From: Gemmata massiliana
GTDB lineage: Bacteria > Planctomycetota > Planctomycetia > Gemmatales > Gemmataceae
NCBI GenBank assembly: GCA_000531095.1
Contig: HG799462.1
Location: forward strand, 1,204,948-1,268,947
Length of the DNA: 64,000 bases
Reading direction: 5' to 3'
Part shown: positions 16,750 to 25,682 of the stretch, one piece after another
Position numbering within the stretch: the stretch's first letter is position 1
Layout of the letters: each line of letters begins with the position of its first letter
Program-made: the position numbers and the translations under genes
Notes under the pieces: model-generated
The model's database searches: none
The model's input: only the letters and a program-made list of their open reading frames with translations
Told to the model about the DNA's origin: nothing

Positions 16750-17765
16750 CACACCCTCGCGACTTGGGCAGGTGAGCGCGCCCTCGATGGCGTCCGTAAA
16801 CGGTTCGCCAGTACCCCAACGACCGCTGGTACGAAGCTCAGCACGAATCCCGCCGCGAGCGGCCAGTGAAACAGGTCGCGCCGCGGGCGGTGTGAGATCG
16901 TTTGGGCCTCGCGTGTGGGCAGTTCGTCGAGCCGCTTGTAGATCGCGTCCAGTTCGGCCCGGTTACCGGCGTGCGAATACGTTCCGCCGGTGGTGCCCGC
17001 GACCCGCTTGAGTGCCTCTTCGTCGAGCTTGTCCTCGCCCGCTGATTTGGGATCACCGACCGCGACCGTGTAAATGACGATCCCCTTATCCTTCGCGACC
17101 GCGGCGGCCTTTTCGGGCGGCACCTGGCTACCGGTGTCGTTGCCGTCGGTCAGAACGATCAGCACCTTTTCGGGCACGTCGCTCCGGTCGAAGACCGTGA
17201 TCGCCAGCCCGATCGCGTCGCCGAGTGCCGTTTTTGGCCCGGCCATGCCGACGCGCGTTTCGGCGAGCAGTTCGTGGCACACGTCGAGGTCTTGCGTGAA
17301 CGGCGCCTGAACGAACGGCGCGTTCCCGAACACGATCAGCCCCACGCGGTCGCCCTTGCGCCGCGTCAAAAAATCATCGAGCACCTGCTTCACCGCGGTG
17401 AGCCGGTCCGTGGTCTTTCCGGCCGAATCGGTGAAGTCGCGCGTCTCCATCGAGCCGGACAGATCCACCGCGAGCATCATGTCGCGGACCGGTACGGTTC
17501 GACTGATCGGCGGTTCGAGCCACTGTGGGCGCACGAGCGCAGACACAATGCACAGCCAGCCGCCGATGAGCACGAACCCGCGCACCCACCCGCCGCGCAG
17601 CACGACAGCGCCGGTCGTCGGCTCCTGACCGGTGAGGCGCGCGAGGCGCGGGAGGAACGGTACCCGGAGCGCTTCGCGGTGCTCGCGGTATGCAGGTGCC
17701 GCCCACCGCACCAAGAGGGGTAGCGGTAGCACAGCGAGCAGCCAGGGATAGGCGAGTGTCAGCAT
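16749..17765 (-). CDS. BatA-like VWA membrane protein
   Basis: ATG 17765 overlaps the preceding DUF4381 stop. The 338-residue protein has two N-terminal helices (YPWLLAVLPLPLLVRW; WVRGFVLIGGWLCIVSALV), an intact VWA MIDAS (LAVDLSGSMETRDF, TALGDAIGLA, IVLTDGNDT) and a C-terminal helix near residues 295-320 (LAAGFVLSFVPAVVGVLA). This is the standard BatA layout (Aerotolerance/Bat operon, PF13519). It lies between DUF4381 and the degenerate BatB, and probably forms the metal-competent half of a BatA-BatB pair working with the MoxR ATPase at the head of the operon. Confidence 0.85.
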   Translation of the reverse strand: MLTLAYPWLLAVLPLPLLVRWAAPAYREHREALRVPFLPRLARLTGQEPTTGAVVLRGGWVRGFVLIGGWLCIVSALVRPQWLEPPISRTVPVRDMMLAVDLSGSMETRDFTDSAGKTTDRLTAVKQVLDDFLTRRKGDRVGLIVFGNAPFVQAPFTQDLDVCHELLAETRVGMAGPKTALGDAIGLAITVFDRSDVPEKVLIVLTDGNDTGSQVPPEKAAAVAKDKGIVIYTVAVGDPKSAGEDKLDEEALKRVAGTTGGTYSHAGNRAELDAIYKRLDELPTREAQTISHRPRRDLFHWPLAAGFVLSFVPAVVGVLANRLRTPSRARSPAQVARV

Positions 17766-18238
17766 CGGTGGTGCGTGATCCAGTGCCGAACGACGGCCAC
17801 GAGCTTCGGAACATCGGGCGCTGTGCCCGGTTCCGCGCGCTGGTAAATCGCGTCTCCCAAGAGTCGCCCGTCGCCGCTCGTGAAAGCGCCTGTTCCACCG
17901 GTCGCGTCGAGGAACCCGAGCCACGCCGCGCCCGTGAGTGACGCGACGCGCTCGCGCGGGAACGCCGCGAGCGCCGTCCGCTTCAACAGTTCCGCGATCT
18001 CAATCACGGCCGTGGACACTTGTGCGCGGTGCGCGATCAGGTCGAGTTCCCGCAGTGCGTCGCGCCGGTATCGGTTGCGGCGCCAGCGATCCACCGCGGC
18101 CCACACACTGACGCCGAGCAATACCAGCGCAACCCCCGCGATCACGTACCACCCCGGTGCGAGGGGCCACCACGACACCGGAGGGGGAACGGCGATGTCG
18201 TGTAGTCGATCGAGACTACCTGGATCGGTGTCAGCCAC
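17759..18238 (-). CDS. DUF4381 membrane protein
   Basis: The 159-residue protein has one transmembrane helix at about 30-48 (YVIAGVALVLLGVSVWAAV), preceded by DIAVPPPVSWWPLAPGW, the DUF4381 signature. A basic, helical cytoplasmic part follows (RRNRYRRDALRELDLI). DUF4381 proteins recur between DUF58 and BatA in MoxR/VWA operons. It overlaps both neighbours by a few bases, so translation is coupled. Its biochemical role is not known. Confidence 0.8.
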   Translation of the reverse strand: MADTDPGSLDRLHDIAVPPPVSWWPLAPGWYVIAGVALVLLGVSVWAAVDRWRRNRYRRDALRELDLIAHRAQVSTAVIEIAELLKRTALAAFPRERVASLTGAAWLGFLDATGGTGAFTSGDGRLLGDAIYQRAEPGTAPDVPKLVAVVRHWITHHRC

Positions 18239-19175
18239 GGCGCCCCCCCGGTCGGGCGCCGAGCGCGCGCAGAACCTGGTCGGTCACGTCCGCGTCTGTG
18301 CGAACCGGCAGTACGGGAACCTCGCGCGTCAGCAGGAACTTCTTCGCCGCTGCGAACCGCTCATCGAACTCCCGGCGGAACCCGCTTTGCACGGAGGCGC
18401 TGCCGGTATCGACTTCCATTTGCCGCGTGCCGTCTGAAACGACCAGATTCCCCGCGGCGGGCAGATCCGTTTCAAGTGGGTCGAACACGAACGCGATCAG
18501 GACGTCGTTGTGCCGCGCGATCGTCGTGAGCAATTGTCGCGTATCCGGGTTCGCCCCGGCCGCGTCGGAGATCAGCACCACGAGGAAATCGTGTGTCGCC
18601 ACTCGCACCGCGCGCCGTAGGGCCTCGTTCAGCATCTCGGGACCGGGCTTGGCGGGCGAGTTCGCCCGAAGCTCGTGGTTCCGCTGTGCGATCGTGCCCA
18701 ACAGGTGCATCACGGTGGACCGCGTGCGCTGCGGGCGGATCTCCGTGATTTCGGAATCGTTAAACACAATTGCGCCGACGCGGTCCTTCACCGCAACCGT
18801 GCGCCACGCGGCGAGCGCGGCGAGTTCGGTCGCCGCGACCGACTTCATCGCCTTCACGCTACCGAAGAACATCCCGATCCGCTGATCGACCAAGAGCAGC
18901 ACCGGGCGCTCACGCTCTTCGGTGAACACGCGGCTGTGCGGTGATCGCATGCGCGCGGTCACCTTCCAGTCGATCGTGCGGGGGTCGTCCCCGGGCAGGT
19001 ACTTGCGGATCTCCTCGAAATCCAGCCCGCGCCCGCGCAGCTTCGACGTGTGCCCGCCCGCGAGCAAACTCGTCACCGGCTGGCGCGGCAGGAGGCTGAA
19101 CCCCCGCGCCTTGTGCCGGAGTGCTGCGAGTTGCTCCAGAGTGACGTACACGCCGCTCGTGATCGGTTCGGCCAT
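18231..19175 (-). CDS. DUF58 protein of the MoxR/Bat operon
   Basis: The 314-residue protein carries the DUF58 signature RGRGLDFEEIRKYLPGDDPR followed by TIDWKVTAR, and a VWA-like fold after it (LLLVDQRIGMFFGS, AIVFNDSEITEI, LVVLISDAAGANPDT). DUF58 proteins are the usual companion of MoxR ATPases in bacteria. The first metal-site Asp is D in LLLVDQR, but the expected S-x-S is replaced, so metal binding is uncertain. The gene lies 6 bases from the HdeD-like gene and overlaps DUF4381 by 8 bases. Confidence 0.85.
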   Translation of the reverse strand: MAEPITSGVYVTLEQLAALRHKARGFSLLPRQPVTSLLAGGHTSKLRGRGLDFEEIRKYLPGDDPRTIDWKVTARMRSPHSRVFTEERERPVLLLVDQRIGMFFGSVKAMKSVAATELAALAAWRTVAVKDRVGAIVFNDSEITEIRPQRTRSTVMHLLGTIAQRNHELRANSPAKPGPEMLNEALRRAVRVATHDFLVVLISDAAGANPDTRQLLTTIARHNDVLIAFVFDPLETDLPAAGNLVVSDGTRQMEVDTGSASVQSGFRREFDERFAAAKKFLLTREVPVLPVRTDADVTDQVLRALGARPGGRRG

Positions 19176-19181
19176 CGGAGT

Positions 19182-19775
19182 TTACCCCGCGGCCGGCTCG
19201 GTGAGTGCCGGCAGTTGTCGGGCCGCGAGCCCCGCCATCACCCACGACCACCCGGCAAAGATTAGATCGATGCCGACGAACGTCCCGATGACCCACAGGG
19301 CCGATTCCGGGAAGTCGCGCCAGATCATCACCGCGAGGAGCACGCTGATGCCCCCGCTTAGTGCGGCCCATCCCCAACCGGAGAACCGCGCCCCGACCGC
19401 GGCAGCCACTCGGACGATCCCGACGGCGAACAGGAGCATCGTGAGGAACAGTGTGTACCCGGCGGCCCCCAGAAGCGGGCGTTCGAGTAACACGATTCCG
19501 GCAAAGAGGTACAACGCCGCACACAGGACCGCGCACAACCCGCCGCCCCACCCGCGGGATTGGAACGCCGCGATGAACTGCCCGGCTGCGGCGAACAGGA
19601 GCAGGACCGCGAACACTTCGACCGAGACGACGGTGGCCGCGGCCGGGTACGCGAGGGCCGCGATTCCCCCCACGGTCAAAAGGGCGCCCCAACCCACCAT
19701 CCAACCCCACACGCGGTGAATGGCGGCGTGCTCTTCTGCCACGCGCGACCGAAAGTACGGGAATCCGGTGGACAC
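19182..19775 (-). CDS. HdeD/DUF308-family membrane protein
   Basis: GTG 19775 is preceded by GGAGCG and leaves a 17-base gap from moxR; earlier in-frame starts lie inside moxR. The 197-residue product has five to six transmembrane helices, for example WMVGWGALLTVGGIAALAYP, VFAVLLLFAAAGQFIAAF and LSGGISVLLAVMIWRDFP, with the repeated pattern of HdeD (acid-resistance membrane protein, DUF308). E. coli HdeD is involved in acid resistance at high cell density, but that is not evidence of the role here. Its placement between moxR and DUF58 is not part of the standard Bat operon. Confidence 0.8.
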   Translation of the reverse strand: MSTGFPYFRSRVAEEHAAIHRVWGWMVGWGALLTVGGIAALAYPAAATVVSVEVFAVLLLFAAAGQFIAAFQSRGWGGGLCAVLCAALYLFAGIVLLERPLLGAAGYTLFLTMLLFAVGIVRVAAAVGARFSGWGWAALSGGISVLLAVMIWRDFPESALWVIGTFVGIDLIFAGWSWVMAGLAARQLPALTEPAAG

Positions 19776-19792
19776 GTTTGCGCTCCGCGTGG

Positions 19793-20758
19793 TTAGGGAA
19801 GGGCGACTCGTTTGATGACTTCGGCCACCACTTGATCGGGCGCGGTGCCGTCCGCGGCGGCCTCGTAACTGAGGATGAGCCGGTGCCGCAAACAGTCCGG
19901 CGCGATGGCCCGCACGTCGTCCGGGGTCACGTGGTCGCGCCCCTGGAGCCAGGCGTAGGCCCGTGAACAGCGGTCGAGCGCGAGCGTCCCGCGCGGGCTG
20001 GCCCCGACCTGAATCCACTTCTTGAGATCGGCCGAGAAGTCTCCTGGCCGCCGCGTCGCAGCGATCACGCTGACGATGTACTTTTCCAGCGCCTCAGACA
20101 CGAACACTTTGTGAACTTCCGCCCGTGCATCGGTCACTACCTGTTGGGGTAGTTTCGCGGTCTCGGGCGGCTTGGACGAGCCCTCTTCGCCGCGCACGAG
20201 TCGGAGGATCTGGCGCTCCTCGTCGTCCGTGCCGTACCCGAGGATGACTTTCATCAGGAAGCGATCCGTTTGCGCTTCGGGCAGCGGGTACGTCCCCTCC
20301 TGCTCGATGGGGTTCTGCGTCGCCATGACGAGGAACAGCGGCGGCAGTGCGTGCGTCGTACCGGCGACGGTCACCTGCCGCTCCTCCATCGCTTCGAGGA
20401 GCGCGGCCTGGGCCTTAGCAGGTGCGCGGTTGATCTCGTCGGCGAGGACGAGGTTGCCGAAGATCGGTCCCGGTTGGAACTTGAACGTCCCCTTCCCGCC
20501 CTCGTCGTAGTACACCTCCGAGCCGGTCACGTCGGCCGGGAGCAGGTCCGGGGTGAACTGAATGCGGCGGAACTCGCTTTCGAGGTTCTTGGCCAGCGTT
20601 TTGATGGTGCGCGTCTTCGCCAGCCCGGGCAACCCCTCCATCAACACGTGCCCGTCGGCCAGGAGCGCGACGAGCAGTCGATCGATCGCGGCCTGCTGAC
20701 CGATGATCGACGTGCCGATGCGCCGTTTCAGTTCCAGGATCGAGTCGCGTGCGGACAT
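19793..20758 (-). CDS. MoxR-family AAA+ ATPase
   Basis: The 321-residue protein has the MoxR features in order: Walker A GLPGLAKT (about 41-48), the sensor-like RIQFTPDLLPADVTGSE, Walker B LVLADEINRAPAKAQAAL, and VATQNPIEQEGTYPLPEAQ with the final arginine segment DRFLMK. The C-terminal lid (about 230-315) includes GASPRGTLALDR. MoxR ATPases act as chaperone-like motors for VWA partners. It is the first gene of the operon that runs through DUF58, DUF4381, batA, batB, TPR and batD, so it probably drives assembly of that membrane complex. Confidence 0.9.
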   Translation of the reverse strand: MSARDSILELKRRIGTSIIGQQAAIDRLLVALLADGHVLMEGLPGLAKTRTIKTLAKNLESEFRRIQFTPDLLPADVTGSEVYYDEGGKGTFKFQPGPIFGNLVLADEINRAPAKAQAALLEAMEERQVTVAGTTHALPPLFLVMATQNPIEQEGTYPLPEAQTDRFLMKVILGYGTDDEERQILRLVRGEEGSSKPPETAKLPQQVVTDARAEVHKVFVSEALEKYIVSVIAATRRPGDFSADLKKWIQVGASPRGTLALDRCSRAYAWLQGRDHVTPDDVRAIAPDCLRHRLILSYEAAADGTAPDQVVAEVIKRVALP

Positions 20759-20890
20759 TCAGATCCCCGTAATGTAGTTCAGGTAGCCTTCCATCCGGAT
20801 GGTTGTGATTGAGCGCGAATAACGGGCGGAGCAAGCCGGTCGCTCCGGTCGGTTCTCCCTCCACAGTGCTCGTGATCGAATCTCTGGGGC

Positions 20891-20935
20891 GCGGGCGGTT
20901 CGGAAGCGCCGACCGGGTGCCCTAGAACCGCCCGC
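20891..20935 (-). terminator. Possible hairpin between sulfatase operon and moxR
   Basis: GCGGGCGGTTC (20891-20901) and GAACCGCCCGC (20925-20935) form an 11-bp perfect stem with a 23-base loop, about 50 bases after the DUF1254 stop. No T-run follows. It is a plausible boundary between two minus-strand transcription units. Confidence 0.4.
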
Positions 20936-20987
20936 CCAACTGCACCGAAAAATCGAGCACGAATTGCGCGCCGCGACTCGCCCGGAC

Positions 20988-22016
20988 TCACTTCACGTGC
21001 TGGGCGTCGGGAACCTTCCAGGTGCCGTCCAGGATCTCTTTGCGCGGGCGGTACATGCGGAACACGTAGTTCCACCCCGGCGTGACGGGCAGGTAGTTCG
21101 GTGTGCCCTCGTCGCCGCCGAACTGGATCGTTACCGAACCGTCCGCGTCCCGCTTCGCGGTGACGTTGTTCAGCGTGTAAGCGTTCTTCTCGTTCTTCTC
21201 GAAGAAGCCGTCCTTGTTGTAAACGCTGACGGACCAGAACCCGTCCACCGGGACGTCCTTGACCGTGAGCCGGTACACCGTTTTCCCGTCGTTGAACTTC
21301 GGTACGGCACCCGCGTAGAGCGCGGCGGTGCGCGGGTTCCCGCCCCAGCCCGCGGCCGTGCCGATCAGGTGCTGAACCGGATCGACCTCACTTTTGCGCC
21401 CGAACATGCGAGACGAGTCCAGCCCGCCGTTAGCTGCAGTGAGTGCGAGCAGCGCGTCGCGAACCTTCTTGAGTGACGGCTGGTCCCAGTTCGGCACCTT
21501 GAACTTGCCCGGCGCCTTTTGCTCCGCCTTGATCGCGTCTTGTAAGGCGTGGACCGCTTTGACGTCCTCCGCGGAGTCCGGGATCAAGAAGGTCCGGATC
21601 GCCAGACACACGTAGCGCGTGCCGACTTGTTCCTGCGTGAAAGTGTGCGCGCCCGGCTTGTAGATCACGTCGAGCGCGTAGTGATCCTCGTTGATGACCT
21701 GCACCGCCAAGTACCGTTTCCCGGCGTCCGGGAGCGTGATCGTGACCGGCCCGGCTTCCAGATCGAACACGCCGAACGAGTACAGCGTGTCCCGGTTCAG
21801 GCGAATCACCGTCTGTTTGTCGATGGGGGCCAGTTCGCGCTCGTGGTGGAACTTGCCGAACCCGCCCTCCGTCACGAACCGGGTGAAGTACGTGTCGCTC
21901 TCGGCGCGGACGAAGTTGTCCACCGTCACCCGCACGGGCGGGGAGTCGTTCGCGGATGCGGCGGTCAACCAACCGGCCGCAACGAGCGCGGCCGAGATCA
22001 GGAATCGCGAGTGCAT
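20988..22016 (-). CDS. DUF1254/DUF1214 exported protein
   Basis: The 342-residue protein has a signal peptide (FLISAALVAAGWLTAASA, cleaved at about 22). The DUF1254 region (about 30-130) includes RLNRDTLYSFGVFDLEAGPV and the DUF1214 region (about 230-340) includes VDGFWSVSVYNKDGFFEKN followed by YTLNN and a TPNYLPVTPGWNYVFRMYRP-type end. These two domains commonly occur together in exported proteins of unknown function, often beside sulfatases. Here it lies 69 bases downstream of the second arylsulfatase and on the same strand, so an accessory role in the same pathway is likely. Confidence 0.8.
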   Translation of the reverse strand: MHSRFLISAALVAAGWLTAASANDSPPVRVTVDNFVRAESDTYFTRFVTEGGFGKFHHERELAPIDKQTVIRLNRDTLYSFGVFDLEAGPVTITLPDAGKRYLAVQVINEDHYALDVIYKPGAHTFTQEQVGTRYVCLAIRTFLIPDSAEDVKAVHALQDAIKAEQKAPGKFKVPNWDQPSLKKVRDALLALTAANGGLDSSRMFGRKSEVDPVQHLIGTAAGWGGNPRTAALYAGAVPKFNDGKTVYRLTVKDVPVDGFWSVSVYNKDGFFEKNEKNAYTLNNVTAKRDADGSVTIQFGGDEGTPNYLPVTPGWNYVFRMYRPRKEILDGTWKVPDAQHVK

Positions 22017-22085
22017 GGGTCGCTCTGGTTCTGAGTGGCAGTCGGCGCGGGCCGGGACAGATTCCCGGCCCGCACCGTATCGATG

Positions 22086-23792
22086 TTACTTGCCCTTGAG
22101 ACCGGATTCGAGCTTCTCGATGACCTGATCGATCGAGAAACTGGCCGGCCGCTGGCGCGGTGGGAAGTCCTTGTACGTCTTGAGGTACGCACCGACCTTC
22201 TCGACCGAGGGGAGTAACAGATAGGCGTGGTCGATCAGCCAGCCGTGGTAGTAGGCCGAGGCGTCGATGGAGTACTCGTAGGGGTCGCTCTTCAGATCGA
22301 TGACCTGCGGCGTCCGCAGCACCGTGAAGGGCTGGACCCAGACCTCCACGCCCTTCGCGTTCTGCGTCTGGTACGTGTACTTGAAGCGGTCGTCGCGGTA
22401 GGCCACGAGGGCACCGTCGTCGCTGAAGTAGAAGAACTCGTGCCGGGCGCCCTTGTCGGTTTTGCCGGTGAGGTAGTCGAGCTGGTTGTAGCCGTCCAAG
22501 TGGACCTTGAACTTCTTGTCGCCGGCCTGGACGCCCTTGGTCGCGCTCTCGCGCAGGTTCGCGTCGCCGCCGGCTGCAGCGACGAGCGTCACCAGCCAGT
22601 CTTCCGCGGAGAACAGTTCCGTGAAATTCGAGCCGGGTTTGATGTGCCCGGGCCAGCGGACCAGCGCCGGGACGCGGAACGCGCCGTCCCAGTTCGTGTC
22701 CTTCTCGGACCGGAACGGGGACGCCCCGCCGTCCGGCCACATGCTCTTCATCGCACCGTTGTCGGTGGTGTAGACCACGATTGTGTTGTTCGCGATACCG
22801 AGGTCGTCGAGCTGCTTCAGCAACTCGCCGACCATCCCGTCGTGTTCGGTCATACCGTCCGCTTGAGTCCCGAGTCCGGTTTTGCCCTTCGCCGCGGGCT
22901 TGAGGTGCGTGAAGATGTGCATCCGGGTGCTGTTGAACCAGCAGAAGAACGGCTTGTCGGCTTTGTGACTGCGGTCGATGAAGTCCTTCGCCGCGGCCAG
23001 GAACTCCTCGTCCACCGTCTCCATGCGCTTCTTCGTGAGTGGTCCTGTATCCGTGATCTTCCCGTCGGAGGTACACTTCAGCACCCCGCGCGGGCCGAAC
23101 TTCTTCTTGAATTCTGGGTCTTTGGGATAGTCCTCGTTCTCCGGTTCCTGTTCGGCGTTGAGGTGGTACAGGTTGCCGAAGAACTCGTCGAACCCGTGCG
23201 CGGTGGGCAGGAACTCGTCGCGGTCGCCGAGGTGGTTCTTCCCGAACTGGCCGGTCGTGTAGCCGAGCGGCTTGAGGAACTCGGCGATCGTCGGGTCTTC
23301 CTTCTGGAGCCCCACCTTCGCACCGGGCATGCCGACTTTCGTCAGCCCCGTGCGGAACGGGCACTGCCCGAGGATGAACGCCGCGCGCCCGGCGGTGCAG
23401 GACTGCTGCCCGTAGTAGTTGACGAACACGCCGCCCTCGCTACCGATGCGATCGATGTTCGGCGTCGTGAAGCCCATCAGCCCGCGGCTGTAGGCGCTGA
23501 CGTTCGACTGGCCAATGTCGTCGCCGAAGATGACGAGGATGTTGGGCTTCTTGCCGTCCTTCTGCGCGTTGGCGCTCACCTTCGCATTGTGCGCGTTGAT
23601 TGCGGTGAGTGCAGCGGCCTTGTCGGGGTTCGCACAACACCCGCCCTCGGCACACGGGGTAGAATCCGCCGCGGGCGTGGCCTGCTGCTCGGCGCGCAGC
23701 AGTGCGTCGAACTTGCCGCTCGCTCCTGCCCATCCGCCCGCGGCGCCGACCGCCAACGCGATCATCACGGGGACGTTCGCTATCCGAAACAT
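22086..23792 (-). CDS. Arylsulfatase, tandem paralogue 1
   Basis: ATG 23792 is preceded by GGAGGAG at about 6 bases. The 568-residue protein has a signal peptide (VPVMIALAVGAAGGWAGA) and a Cys-rich spacer CAEGGCC before the sulfatase core. The core shows metal-ligand DD in LVIFGDDIGQSN, the formylglycine site QQSCTAGRAAF (C-x-A-x-R type) and the H/D/N ligands of the C-terminal part (TTDNGAMKSMWPDGGA). Sulfatases of this class need FGE to convert the Cys to formylglycine; no FGE gene is in the window. It sits between a close paralogue (23861-25591) and a DUF1254 gene. The substrate is probably a sulfated glycan, but no specificity motif can be read. Confidence 0.9.
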   Translation of the reverse strand: MFRIANVPVMIALAVGAAGGWAGASGKFDALLRAEQQATPAADSTPCAEGGCCANPDKAAALTAINAHNAKVSANAQKDGKKPNILVIFGDDIGQSNVSAYSRGLMGFTTPNIDRIGSEGGVFVNYYGQQSCTAGRAAFILGQCPFRTGLTKVGMPGAKVGLQKEDPTIAEFLKPLGYTTGQFGKNHLGDRDEFLPTAHGFDEFFGNLYHLNAEQEPENEDYPKDPEFKKKFGPRGVLKCTSDGKITDTGPLTKKRMETVDEEFLAAAKDFIDRSHKADKPFFCWFNSTRMHIFTHLKPAAKGKTGLGTQADGMTEHDGMVGELLKQLDDLGIANNTIVVYTTDNGAMKSMWPDGGASPFRSEKDTNWDGAFRVPALVRWPGHIKPGSNFTELFSAEDWLVTLVAAAGGDANLRESATKGVQAGDKKFKVHLDGYNQLDYLTGKTDKGARHEFFYFSDDGALVAYRDDRFKYTYQTQNAKGVEVWVQPFTVLRTPQVIDLKSDPYEYSIDASAYYHGWLIDHAYLLLPSVEKVGAYLKTYKDFPPRQRPASFSIDQVIEKLESGLKGK

Positions 23793-23860
23793 GAAGTCAC
23801 TCCTCCGGTGAGAACGCGAGGCGCTCACGTGAGCGCCTCACAGAGATCGGCGATAGCCGG

Positions 23861-25591
23861 TTAGCGCGGCTTCAGCCCTTCTACCTCTTTGAGCCGCTTC
23901 AGCGCGTCCTGCTGTCGAAGCATGCCGTAATTGATGCCGCCCGCGTTGAGCGAACTGCCGGACTGGTACGGGAACTTGTCGAAGTCCGAGAAGAATTCCT
24001 TGATCTTCCCTTGAACCGGGACAATGAGCCACATGTTCTGGGCGAGGAACTTGATGGCTCCGCCGCCCTCTTCCATCCCGCGCTCGTAGGGGTCCATGCG
24101 CAGGTTCGCGATGAGTGCCCAGGCCGACACCTCACGGGTGCCGGTCGCGATGTTCCCCTTCGTCGAGGCGAAGCTCAGCTTCCAGTCGTTCCACCGGAGC
24201 GCGTTGAGGTTGCCGCCCTGGTCGAAGTACATGATCGAGTCGCGCGGGCCGGCCTTCTCCTTGCCCTCGAAGTAGGGCATGAAGTTGTGACCATCGAGGT
24301 GGACCTTGAACTTCTTGCCGTTCGCCTCCGTCCCCGCGGCCATCTTCTCCTTGATGTCCGGCGCGCCCGCAGCGGCGCAGAGCGTCGGGAACCAGTCGAT
24401 CAGCGAGATAACGTCGTTGTAAACCGTGCCCGGCTTGACCACGCCCGGCCAGCGCACCATCATCGGGATGCGGAACCCGCCCTCCCACGTCGTGCCCTTC
24501 TCGCCGTGGAACATGGTCATCGCGCCGTCCGGCCACAGCGCGATTTCCGCGCCGTTATCGGTGGTGTAAAGCACGATCGTGTCGTCCGCGATCTTGAGGT
24601 CATCGAGCTGCTTCAACAGCTCGCCCACCATCCCGTCGTGTTCGACCATCCCGTCCGCGTGAATGCCCTTACCCGTCTTGCCCAACGATTCCTTCTTCAG
24701 GTGCGTGAAGACGTGCATGCGGGTACTGTTGAACCAGCAGAAGAACGGCTTGTTGGCCTTGTGCTGGCGGTCGATGAAATCCTTCGCCGCGGCCAGGAAT
24801 TCTTCGTCCACGGTCGGCATGCGCTTGGTGTTGAGCGGTCCGGTGTCGGTGATCTTGCCGTCGGAGGTACACTTCAGCACCCCGCGCGGACCGTACTTCT
24901 TCTTGAACTCCGGGTCTTTCGGGTAGAAGTACCCTTCCGGTTCTTCTTCGGCGTTGAGGTGGTACAGGTTGCCGAAGAACTCGTCGAACCCGTGGTTGGT
25001 CGGGAGGTGCTTGTCCTGGTCGCCGAGGTGGTTCTTCCCGAACTGCCCGGTCGCGTACCCCTGAGCCTTCAGTGCGTCCGCGATGGTGGGCATCCAGTCT
25101 TGGATACCGTGTGGGTCACCGGGCATACCGATTGTCAGCAACCCGGTGCGGAACGGTTCCTGGCCGAGAATGAACGACGCCCGACCCGCGGTGCAGCTCT
25201 GCTGGCCGTAGGAGTCGGTGAAGAGTGCGCCTTCCTTCGCGATGCGGTCGATGTTCGGCGTCCGGTACCCCATCAGACCCTGTGTGTAGGCGCTGATTTG
25301 TGGGATACCGATGTCATCGCCGAAGATGACGAGGATGTTGGGTTTCTTGCCGTCTTTTTGGAGGTTCGCGCTCACCTTCGCGTTGTGCGCGCTGATCGCT
25401 GTCAGTGCCGCGGCCTTGTCGGGGCTCGCACAGCACCCGCCCTCGGCACACGCCCCGGATTCGGTCGGCGCGCTCGTCGCCTTCGGCTCGGCGCGCAGCA
25501 GGGAATCGAACTTCCCACTAGCCCCAGCCCACCCACTCACCACCCCGACCGCCAGTGCGATCACGAGGGCGAGGTTCGACGTTCGGAACAT
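23861..25591 (-). CDS. Arylsulfatase, tandem paralogue 2
   Basis: ATG 25591 is preceded by GAGAGGGG. The 576-residue product is a close paralogue of the sulfatase at 22086-23792: both have the same signal-peptide layout (IALAVGVVSGWAGASGKFD), the same CAEGGCC spacer, LVIFGDDIGIPQ, and the formylglycine site SCTAGRASFIL. The metal-ligand segment TTDNGAEIALWPDGAM is intact. C-terminal sequences differ (residues about 490-576 are specific), which may define separate substrates. The two genes lie 68 bases apart, consistent with duplication in place. The upstream HAD gene shares direction and may be the first gene of the unit. Confidence 0.9.
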   Translation of the reverse strand: MFRTSNLALVIALAVGVVSGWAGASGKFDSLLRAEPKATSAPTESGACAEGGCCASPDKAAALTAISAHNAKVSANLQKDGKKPNILVIFGDDIGIPQISAYTQGLMGYRTPNIDRIAKEGALFTDSYGQQSCTAGRASFILGQEPFRTGLLTIGMPGDPHGIQDWMPTIADALKAQGYATGQFGKNHLGDQDKHLPTNHGFDEFFGNLYHLNAEEEPEGYFYPKDPEFKKKYGPRGVLKCTSDGKITDTGPLNTKRMPTVDEEFLAAAKDFIDRQHKANKPFFCWFNSTRMHVFTHLKKESLGKTGKGIHADGMVEHDGMVGELLKQLDDLKIADDTIVLYTTDNGAEIALWPDGAMTMFHGEKGTTWEGGFRIPMMVRWPGVVKPGTVYNDVISLIDWFPTLCAAAGAPDIKEKMAAGTEANGKKFKVHLDGHNFMPYFEGKEKAGPRDSIMYFDQGGNLNALRWNDWKLSFASTKGNIATGTREVSAWALIANLRMDPYERGMEEGGGAIKFLAQNMWLIVPVQGKIKEFFSDFDKFPYQSGSSLNAGGINYGMLRQQDALKRLKEVEGLKPR

Positions 25592-25682
25592 GGTGCCCCT
25601 CTCAGTTGAGTACGGGAACTCGGACGCCCACGACCCCGCGGGCATCGCTCCTCTATCAACGCCTTGCGTGCTTCGGCGAATG

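Noticed and set aside
22227-25609. Two frames over 500 codons on the plus strand opposite the sulfatases
   Set aside because: They are Val/Leu/Arg/Glu-rich mirror frames of the tandem sulfatases, similar to each other only because the sulfatases are duplicates.
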